Source: Bacteroidales bacterium
GTDB lineage: Bacteria; Bacteroidota; Bacteroidia; Bacteroidales; UBA7960
Direction: 5' to 3'
DNA: 6,075 nt
Assembly (NCBI GenBank): GCA_007125275.1
Contig: SLDN01000042.1
Coordinates: 1 to 6,075, forward strand
The notes beneath the pieces are model-generated. The model had not been told where the DNA came from. It worked only from the letters and a program-made list of their open reading frames with translations, and did no database searches. Positions 1 to 4,086 of the stretch are shown one piece after another (position 1 is the stretch's first letter; the number at the start of each line of letters is the position of its first letter). The position numbers and the translations under genes were made by a program.

Positions 1-93
1 CGGCTGGTAAAGGAAGCCCGAAAACAAATACTGTTGAACAACTTTGAGGCATGGAAGAAAGACACCACTGCCAAAGTAACACAACGCTTGTAA
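1..93 (+). CDS. tgt: Queuine tRNA-ribosyltransferase, C-terminal end (partial)
   Basis: The reading frame is open from the window edge to a TAA at 91-93 and gives the last 30 residues of a protein (RLVKEARKQILLNNFEAWKK, then DTTAKVTQRL). This resembles the final helix of bacterial Tgt, which commonly has a LVxEAR...I...F..WK pattern and ends in RL. Tgt exchanges guanine for the queuosine precursor at position 34 of GUN-anticodon tRNAs in the cytoplasm. The catalytic aspartates and zinc-binding cysteines lie outside the window, so the call rests on the C-terminal match plus context: in Bacteroidota tgt is frequently followed by an LptF/LptG permease gene, as here after a 77-bp gap. The identity is inferred from a short fragment. 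Confidence 0.72.
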   Translation, partial: RLVKEARKQILLNNFEAWKKDTTAKVTQRL

Positions 94-101
94 AATAAGC
101 T

Positions 102-109
102 TATCTTTG
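102..109 (+). promoter_or_regulatory. Bacteroidota-type -7 element upstream of the permease gene
   Basis: TATCTTTG matches the Bacteroidota -7 consensus TAnnTTTG exactly and sits within the longer TTATCTTTGC. I find no TTG -33 element at the usual 17-23 bp spacing upstream. The element is 61 bp before the permease ATG and starts 8 bp after the tgt stop, so the permease may be transcribed independently of tgt. The same ten bases, with A for C, occur before the nucleoside kinase. Confidence 0.5.
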
Positions 110-135
110 CGACCGTTTACTCCTGCATAAGAAAC

Positions 136-149
136 TGTGTTTAAACACA
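136..149. repeat. 14-bp perfect palindrome in the permease leader
   Basis: TGTGTTTAAACACA is fully self-complementary. It lies between the -7 element at 102-109 and the ATG at 171, about 20 bp past the expected transcription start, where a repressor could act as a roadblock. No regulator is known from the window, so the operator role is inference. Confidence 0.4.
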
Positions 150-170
150 TAAACCGGGAGCACTTCAGAA

Positions 171-1250
171 ATGCTTAAAAAGCTCGATTATTACATCATA
201 AAAAAGTTTTTGGGGACATTTGTATATGCCATTACCCTGATCATTTTTATTGTGGTGATATTTGACCTCTCTGAAAAAATTGACAATTTCATTGAAAACC
301 AGGCCACATTGCGCGACATCATCCTGGTCTACTATGTGAATTTCATCCCCTACTTCATCAACCTCTTCAGTCCACTATTTACTTTTATCACCGTTGTGTT
401 TTTTACGTCACGGATGGCATTCAACACTGAGATCATCGCCATCCTGAGTTCGGGTGTCAGCTACAGGCGATTGCTGGTGCCTTACCTTATATCGGCGGTT
501 TTGCTGTCATTGGTATCGATATACCTTTCAAATGTGGTCATACCGCCAGCCAATGAAAAACGACTGGAGTTTGAATATGAATTTGTAAAAAAACCGAGCT
601 CTTTCACCGGCCGCAATGTACACATGCAGATCAGACCGGGCATATTTGTGTATCTCGAATCTTACAGCGAAAGAACACAAACAGGCTACCGTTTCACAAT
701 GGAAAAAATCGAGAATGGCAATTTGAAGTACAAGCTTTTTGCCGACCAGATAAAATACAATGAAGAAGAGGAAAAATGGACCATCAGGAACTATAATGAA
801 AGGATGATTGATGGCCTGAACGAACAACTGCGTTTTGGCAACAATCTCGACACCTTGTTGCTGTTTACACCATACGATTTCACACAGAACCTTAAAGACA
901 TGGAAACCATGAACTTCAGGGAGCTGAATACCTTCATAGCCAACGAGCGCCTGAAAGGTTCTGAAATAGTAAGTTTCTATGAAGTAGAGAAGCACCGCAG
1001 ACTAGCATTCCCATTTTCAACCCTGGTGCTGACACTCATAGGCGTGGCCCTCTCAAGTCAGAAAGTGAGAGGAGGCATTGGGCTGCACCTGGGAGCCGGC
1101 ATCACACTAAGTTTCTCCTTTATCTTGTTCATGCAGGTTACAACAACTTTTGCAACCAATGGAGATTTGCACCCCATGCTGGCAGTTTGGATACCCAACA
1201 TCATTTTCGGGATACTCAGTGCCTACCTGCTAAAGGTTGCTCCGAAATAA
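171..1250 (+). CDS. LptF/LptG-family permease (YjgP/YjgQ), LPS export
   Basis: This 359-residue protein has the full LptF/LptG layout: a basic amphipathic N-terminus (MLKKLDYYIIKKFLG), transmembrane helices near residues 11-32, 52-80 and 100-122, a soluble periplasmic domain about 125-270 that would be the beta-jellyroll, then helices near 277-296, 303-325 and 334-354. The segment EIIAILSSGVSYRRLL (87-102) is the conserved cytoplasmic coupling region, and NVVIPPANEKR (121-131) leads into the jellyroll. In the family, LptF and LptG pair with the ATPase LptB to extract LPS from the inner membrane and pass it to LptC/LptA. I cannot tell LptF from LptG by eye, so no symbol is given; no lptB or lptA is in the window. 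The length is normal. The start is supported by the typical N-terminus and the upstream -7 element. It ends 4 bp from a convergent gene. Confidence 0.9.
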   Translation: MLKKLDYYIIKKFLGTFVYAITLIIFIVVIFDLSEKIDNFIENQATLRDIILVYYVNFIPYFINLFSPLFTFITVVFFTSRMAFNTEIIAILSSGVSYRRLLVPYLISAVLLSLVSIYLSNVVIPPANEKRLEFEYEFVKKPSSFTGRNVHMQIRPGIFVYLESYSERTQTGYRFTMEKIENGNLKYKLFADQIKYNEEEEKWTIRNYNERMIDGLNEQLRFGNNLDTLLLFTPYDFTQNLKDMETMNFRELNTFIANERLKGSEIVSFYEVEKHRRLAFPFSTLVLTLIGVALSSQKVRGGIGLHLGAGITLSFSFILFMQVTTTFATNGDLHPMLAVWIPNIIFGILSAYLLKVAPK

Positions 1251-1254
1251 TTGC

Positions 1255-1518
1255 TTAATCGGATTTCTTTACGAAAAAGTCCGGCAAGAGGTAGCCAAGC
1301 AAGCCACCCCATAACATACTCAAATAAGGGTTGGAGGTAATCCCGCACGAACCGGTTTTACATCCTATAAGCGCATAGTAAGCATAACCGCCCACTACAC
1401 CCAATATCACAAAGGCGCCTAAAACCCACAAATACCTGCGTGAGTCAATACGACGGGGGGAGAACCAACTCCCCCCCCTGTCGCCTTCCTTATTGCTTTG
1501 AATTCTTTCTGATTCCAT
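1255..1518 (-). CDS. Small two-helix membrane protein with loop cysteine pair (DUF6132-like)
   Basis: This 87-residue protein has a hydrophilic basic N-terminus (1-29, with RRIDSRR), a hydrophobic helix at about 30-51, a short loop containing C53 and C58 (GCKTGSCGITSNP), a second glycine-rich helix at about 64-80 and a basic tail (VKKSD). Positive-inside topology puts both ends in the cytoplasm and the two cysteines at the periplasmic face. The GCxxGxCxITSNP loop resembles short Bacteroidota/Chlorobi proteins that I recall as DUF6132, of unknown function; that family name is from memory. It is the last gene of a minus-strand set with two thioredoxin-fold genes, 38 bp after the nearer one, which suggests but does not show a thiol-redox role. 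A run of eight G lies in codons 14-16, so the N-terminal frame depends on that tract being read correctly. Confidence 0.72.
   Translation of the reverse strand: MESERIQSNKEGDRGGSWFSPRRIDSRRYLWVLGAFVILGVVGGYAYYALIGCKTGSCGITSNPYLSMLWGGLLGYLLPDFFVKKSD
1451..1483 (-). repeat. Intragenic G/C hairpin with G8 homopolymer
   Basis: On the plus strand CGACGGGGGGAG (1451-1462) and CTCCCCCCCCTGTCG (1469-1483) pair over 12 bp with a 3-nt bulge and a 6-nt AACCAA loop. On the coding (minus) strand the eight Gs fall at 1478-1471 within codons 14-16 of the 87-residue protein. A homopolymer this long near the 5' end is prone to polymerase slippage and also to sequencing error. Confidence 0.6.
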
Positions 1519-1556
1519 AAATATCGAGGGTTACAAACAAGTTACATCCTGATAGG

Positions 1557-1913
1557 TTATTCGGTAACTTTCAGTACGTCTTCGATGGCCTTTTGCAATG
1601 CTTCTTTTGGCAATGCGCCGGTGGCCATCTGTGGCTGCGCATCCATGGGTACAAACAAAATGGACGGGATGCTCCTGATGCCAAACATGCCGGCAAGCTC
1701 TTGTTCCTTTTCGGTGTCTATTTTATAAATGTCAACCTTGCCCTTGTACTCTTCCGAAAGCTCTTCCATAACAGGAGTCAAGGCGCGGCAAGGCGCACAC
1801 CAGTCAGCATAAAAATCAATGATGCAGGGCCTTTCGCCTTCAAACTTCCAATCTTTGTTGCTTTCGAAATCAAATACTTTTTCCTTAAAAACTTCTTTTG
1901 TTAAATTTTCCAT
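1557..1913 (-). CDS. trxA: Thioredoxin, cytoplasmic, CAPC active site
   Basis: This 118-residue single-domain thioredoxin has no signal peptide or membrane segment, so it should act in the cytoplasm as a general protein disulfide reductant, recharged by thioredoxin reductase (not in the window). The core FYADWCAPCRALTPVMEEL (34-52) carries the redox cysteines C39 and C42. KIDTEKEQELAGMFGIRSIPSI follows, with the conserved cis-proline at P83, and the C-terminal GALPKEALQKAI matches the family. The N-terminal stretch KEKVFDFESNKDWKFEGERP is typical of Bacteroidota thioredoxins. The active site is CAPC rather than the usual CGPC, and an extra cysteine, C30, precedes the central strand. The start fits the normal family length. 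It lies 115 bp downstream of the anchored thioredoxin gene, with a perfect inverted repeat in the gap, and 38 bp before the small membrane protein. Confidence 0.92.
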   Translation of the reverse strand: MENLTKEVFKEKVFDFESNKDWKFEGERPCIIDFYADWCAPCRALTPVMEELSEEYKGKVDIYKIDTEKEQELAGMFGIRSIPSILFVPMDAQPQMATGALPKEALQKAIEDVLKVTE

Positions 1914-1930
1914 AATGTTTTAAAATAGTC

Positions 1931-1960
1931 GAACATGTTGAAACATATTTCAACATGTTC
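1931..1960. repeat. Perfect 30-bp inverted repeat before the thioredoxin start
   Basis: Arms GAACATGTTGAAA (1931-1943) and TTTCAACATGTTC (1948-1960) are exact reverse complements around the 4-nt loop CATA. Each arm also holds the self-complementary octamer AACATGTT (1932-1939 and 1952-1959), 20 bp apart, roughly two helical turns. It lies 17 bp before the thioredoxin ATG and about 70 bp after the upstream stop. In minus-strand RNA the stem is followed by GACTATTTTAAAA rather than a clean U-run, so an intrinsic terminator is a poor fit. A dimeric operator or a leader hairpin affecting translation or processing is more likely, by inference. Confidence 0.7.
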
Positions 1961-2028
1961 AGAGGTTCATATATAATCAGTTAATTTTCTGTGAGATACT
2001 GCCAGAGCGAAAAGCGACTCTTGCTGTT

Positions 2029-2484
2029 TTAAAGATGGCTTTCGATGGCGGCTCTGAGCGTTTCCTTCTGTTGCACACCAACATAGCGCTCAACTACTTC
2101 ACCATCACTGAACAAAATGAGCGTAGGGATGCTTCTTACGCCAAAACGGGCCGCAATGGTTCCGTAATCATCCACATCTACCTTTGTGATGGTTGCTACA
2201 TCACTGATCTCTAAGGCAAGCTCTTCCAGAATGGGGTTCTGAATGCGGCAGGGAGGACACCAGGTAGCCCAAAAATCAACGAGCACAACACCTTCAGAGA
2301 TCGTTTGATCAAAAGTGTCATCGTCAAGGTTGATAACAAGTCCTGATTCAGCGTATTCAGAATTGCCCGCAACCGAAAGGGTGTTGCCACTGACAAGCGA
2401 ATAAACCACAAATGCCGTTGCAAGTATGCCAATGAGGATGAACAGCGGCTGATGATTTCTTTTTTTGGGAGATGTTGATTTCAT
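2029..2484 (-). CDS. Membrane-anchored thioredoxin-fold protein, CPPC active site
   Basis: This 151-residue protein starts with a basic stretch (KKRNHQ), then one hydrophobic segment at about 13-32 (PLFILIGILATAFVVYSLV), a linker to about 48 and a thioredoxin domain to the end. No clear signal-peptidase motif follows the helix, so it is probably an uncleaved anchor; N-in topology places the domain in the periplasm. The domain shows VVLVDFWATWCPPCRIQNP (66-84) with redox cysteines C76 and C79, KVDVDDYGTIAARFGVRSIPTL with cis-proline P120, and GVQQKETLRAAI at the C-terminus. The domain is thioredoxin-like rather than TlpA-like in length, lacking the large TlpA insert. CPPC replaces CGPC, which should alter redox potential. 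It may reduce periplasmic disulfides, for example in cytochrome c maturation, but no such genes are visible. It is the first gene of the three-gene minus-strand set. Confidence 0.88.
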   Translation of the reverse strand: MKSTSPKKRNHQPLFILIGILATAFVVYSLVSGNTLSVAGNSEYAESGLVINLDDDTFDQTISEGVVLVDFWATWCPPCRIQNPILEELALEISDVATITKVDVDDYGTIAARFGVRSIPTLILFSDGEVVERYVGVQQKETLRAAIESHL

Positions 2485-2506
2485 TTCTTTGGGTGATTAA
2501 GGTTTG

Positions 2507-2536
2507 GATTGATTGATTTATTTATTTATTTTTTTT
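2507..2536 (-). repeat. Tetranucleotide GATT/ATTT tract in the thioredoxin-like leader
   Basis: Three GATT units (2507-2518) run into ATTT repeats (2516-2530) and an eight-T run (2529-2536). On the transcribed minus strand this is an A-rich leader ending 22 bp before the ATG at 2484. Such tracts can change length by slippage; A-rich leaders also favour translation in Bacteroidota, which often lack Shine-Dalgarno sites. Confidence 0.55.
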
Positions 2537-2569
2537 CAAACTGACAGATATAACAAAAAAACAGAACAA
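2537..2569 (-). promoter_or_regulatory. Weak promoter candidate for the thioredoxin-like gene
   Basis: Reading the minus strand, TTG (2569-2567), a 22-bp spacer and TCAGTTTG (2544-2537) resemble TTG-N17-23-TAnnTTTG with one mismatch in the -7 box (C for A). The spacing to the ATG at 2484 is about 50 bp. The A/T-rich background makes chance matches likely. Confidence 0.3.
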
Positions 2570-2578
2570 TTGTTTTGT
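2561..2578. repeat. 18-bp near-palindrome overlapping the putative -33 site
   Basis: ACAGAACAATTGTTTTGT is symmetric except for one base pair (G2564/T2575), with a perfect core AACAATTGTT at 2565-2574. It overlaps the candidate -33 TTG of the thioredoxin-like gene. The AACA...TGTT half-sites also appear, as AACATGTT, before the next gene of the cluster. Confidence 0.4.
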
Positions 2579-2775
2579 AGCGTAAGCACTAACAAAAATC
2601 CATCACATATAACGCATGCAGCTATCTGTATATTTTAATACATTAGAGTGCTGTTTGTTAAAAATACATAATACTTATTTCCTCAAATTATGCGGAAATC
2701 ATTTGCCGGTTTATCGTATTGTACTTGCAAACACCTATGTTTGGCAGGGCCAGGGGCATACAGGGAACCATTGTT

Positions 2776-2803
2776 ATGCCTATTCGATGCCTATTCGATG
2801 CCT
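2776..2803. repeat. 11-bp tandem duplication spanning the DHOD-like stop codon
   Basis: ATGCCTATTCG is repeated head-to-tail at 2776-2786 and 2787-2797, followed by a further partial ATGCCT (2798-2803). On the minus strand each unit contains GAATAG, so the copy nearer the gene supplies the actual stop and the next repeats it out of frame just downstream. Confidence 0.85.
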
Positions 2804-3777
2804 GCAAAATGCTTCATAAACTGCACGCGCAGGAATGCAGCAGGGTTATCTGTCATCTTCTGACTCATTTTTCCTTTGAAGTCTGCGATTTTATTGTACT
2901 GATGCTTTTTCATCCATTCGGTCATTTCATTTTGGATGATATCGAGCTGATCGAAGCCGTTTTTATAAAGTGTAGAGCAGACTTGAACGGCGCTGGCACC
3001 GGCCAGAAGTTGTTTTATAACACCTTTTCCGTCGTGCACACCTGTTGAGGCACACAGATCAGCTTGCACCTTGCCGGCCATGATGGCGATCCAGCGCAAA
3101 GAAAGGGTAATCTCTTCAGGGTCGCTGTAGAGGTGGGCAGCTTTAATGCGGAAGTTATCAATATCGATATCCGGGTTGAAAAAGCGATTAAACAGCACAA
3201 TCCCGTTTACACCGCTCCATGAAAGTTTTTTAATTGTGTTGGCCAGGCCGGAAAAGTTTGTACCGATCTTTAATGCGATTGGAATGCTTATCTGTTTTTT
3301 CACATTTTCCACCACATCAAAATAGAGCTTCTCGTAGGTGACTCCCTCTGTATTATCGTTTGAAGGCAGAGCAAAAACATTTAGCTCCAGTGCATCTGCG
3401 CCTGATTCCTGAATATTCTTTGCAAATGCAGGCCATTCTTCTGCACTCGTACAGTTGATGCTGGCAATTACCGGAATGGAGAGCTTTTGTTTGGCCTCAC
3501 GGATCAGGTTAAGATATTCGTCAAGGGTGTGTTCCCGGGCATAATTCCTGATGTAGTCCTCTGCTTCTGTGTAGCCGCTTTGTGTGTCATCATAGGAAAA
3601 CATTTTGCGTATCTCAAACTTGATCTGTTCTTCAAACAGTGATTTGAGGACTATTGCACCGGCACCTTTTTTCTCAAAGATTTCGAGGTTGCCAATGCTT
3701 TTAGTAAGGCCTGAACTTCCCACAACCAAAGGGTTCCTGAGCTTCAAACCCAGGTAATTGGTAGATAGATCTATCAT
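2791..3777 (-). CDS. Dihydroorotate dehydrogenase-like FMN oxidoreductase (noncanonical)
   Basis: This 328-residue protein has the TIM-barrel fold of the class 1 dihydroorotate dehydrogenase (PyrD/PydA) superfamily. Visible marks are MIDLSTNYLGLKLRNPLVVGSSG at the start, the conserved lysine K45 in IVLKS, ELN at 131-133, K170 in ALKIG, and a C-terminal FMN-phosphate region STGVHDGKGVIKQLLAGASAVQVCSTLY (244-271). In class 1A enzymes ELN is followed by an S-C-P-N motif whose cysteine is the catalytic base; here the sequence is ELNVFALPSN and the aligned position is A136. True pyrimidine-synthesis activity is therefore doubtful, and the substrate is unknown. It should be soluble and cytoplasmic. 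The start follows a good promoter by about 48 bp and gives the standard N-terminus. The gene is divergent from a nucleoside kinase. No other pyrimidine biosynthesis gene is in the window. Confidence 0.88.
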   Translation of the reverse strand: MIDLSTNYLGLKLRNPLVVGSSGLTKSIGNLEIFEKKGAGAIVLKSLFEEQIKFEIRKMFSYDDTQSGYTEAEDYIRNYAREHTLDEYLNLIREAKQKLSIPVIASINCTSAEEWPAFAKNIQESGADALELNVFALPSNDNTEGVTYEKLYFDVVENVKKQISIPIALKIGTNFSGLANTIKKLSWSGVNGIVLFNRFFNPDIDIDNFRIKAAHLYSDPEEITLSLRWIAIMAGKVQADLCASTGVHDGKGVIKQLLAGASAVQVCSTLYKNGFDQLDIIQNEMTEWMKKHQYNKIADFKGKMSQKMTDNPAAFLRVQFMKHFAGIE

Positions 3778-3805
3778 AATATGCTATTTTACCTGCTAAT
3801 TAATG

Positions 3806-3817
3806 AAAATGCATTTT
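3806..3817. repeat. 12-bp palindrome at the predicted DHOD-like transcription start
   Basis: AAAATGCATTTT is perfectly self-complementary and lies just downstream of the -7 box at 3832-3825 on the minus strand, about where transcription should begin. Its centre is 32 bp, near three helical turns, from the centre of the palindrome at 3835-3852. Confidence 0.4.
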
Positions 3818-3824
3818 GCGGCAA

Positions 3825-3855
3825 CAAACCTACATGAATTTTCTGAAATTCACAA
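3825..3855 (-). promoter_or_regulatory. Promoter of the DHOD-like gene
   Basis: On the minus strand TTG (3855-3853), a 20-bp spacer and TAGGTTTG (3832-3825) match the Bacteroidota consensus TTG-N17-23-TAnnTTTG exactly. The expected transcription start is about 40 bp before the ATG at 3777. This is the best promoter in the window. Confidence 0.65.
3835..3852. promoter_or_regulatory. Candidate operator filling the DHOD-like promoter spacer
   Basis: TGAATTTTCTGAAATTCA has 7-bp perfect arms (TGAATTT and AAATTCA) around TCTG and lies wholly between the -33 and -7 elements. A protein bound there would be expected to block polymerase. The operator role is inferred from symmetry and position only. 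Confidence 0.42.
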
Positions 3856-4041
3856 TAAAAATCACATGCATATTGAACCGTTAAAGTATTTTTTTTAACC
3901 GAACGCCAATTTTTATTTTACCGGAACAAAACACTGCATCATAAAGCCATCAAGGTATATAGCAATAATTCAACATTCGGGCTACAACATTGCATGGTCC
4001 TCTTCATTCAAACAAATCAAACAATATGCCCACTAATGTAT

Positions 4042-4049
4042 TATATTTG
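4042..4049 (+). promoter_or_regulatory. Bacteroidota-type -7 element before the nucleoside kinase
   Basis: TATATTTG matches TAnnTTTG exactly and lies 37 bp before the ATG at 4087, giving an expected leader of about 30 nt. No TTG -33 element is found at the usual distance. The ten bases TTATATTTGC differ at one position from the element before the LptF/LptG gene. Confidence 0.55.
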
Positions 4050-4070
4050 CAGCCCATTTATTGAAATGGC

Positions 4071-4078
4071 TTAAAAAG
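4071..4078 (+). promoter_or_regulatory. A-rich translation-initiation element, nucleoside kinase
   Basis: There is no Shine-Dalgarno sequence before this start; instead TTAAAAAG begins 16 nt before the ATG. The identical CTTAAAAAG (here from 4070) occurs at the same distance before the FadL-type gene at 5728. A-rich positions upstream of the start are known to help initiation in Bacteroidota. The in-frame TAA at 4072-4074 also rules out any longer start. Confidence 0.4.
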
Positions 4079-4086
4079 ACACACAC

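Larger units (their letters stand above)
2485..2790 (-). other. 306-bp intergenic region between thioredoxin-like and DHOD-like genes
   Basis: I find no gene here; the short plus-strand frames across it have no recognisable features and run into the 3' end of the DHOD-like gene antisense. The part near 2485-2580 carries an A/T-rich tetranucleotide tract, a weak promoter candidate and a near-palindrome belonging to the thioredoxin-like gene. The part near 2675-2790 should be the 3' region of the DHOD-like transcript. It contains two weak inverted repeats, ATTTCC/GGAAAT at 2677-2699 and GGCATA/TATGCC at 2755-2780, neither followed by a U-run in the minus direction, so no terminator is called. 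Confidence 0.6.
3778..4086. other. 309-bp divergent intergenic region
   Basis: This region separates the minus-strand DHOD-like gene from the plus-strand nucleoside kinase. The left 80 bp hold a good minus-strand promoter with two palindromes, and the right 50 bp hold the plus-strand -7 element. The middle (about 3860-4040) shows no coding frame or convincing RNA structure; the only symmetry noted is GTTAAA/TTTAAC at 3880-3899 around a T-rich loop. Confidence 0.6.

Noticed and set aside
528..995. 155-codon minus-strand frame inside the LptF/LptG gene
   Set aside because: It is antisense to the clear permease coding sequence and its product has no recognisable domain.
1530..1546. Direct repeat GTTACA spaced 11 bp before the small membrane protein gene
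   Set aside because: Six-base repeats this close are common by chance and there is no matching promoter element.
2736..2743. TATGTTTG, a plus-strand match to the -7 consensus, antisense to the DHOD-like 3' end
   Set aside because: No TTG lies at 17-23 bp upstream (nearest gives 14 bp) and no plus-strand gene follows; an antisense RNA cannot be excluded but is unsupported.
2755..2780. GGCATA/TATGCC inverted repeat downstream of the DHOD-like stop, as a terminator
   Set aside because: The loop is 14 nt, the stem is 6 bp and a GC-rich stretch, not a U-run, follows on the minus strand.
2616..3048. Plus-strand reading frames across the DHOD-like 3' end and its downstream spacer
   Set aside because: They are mostly antisense to a well-supported gene and show no family motif or leader signals.
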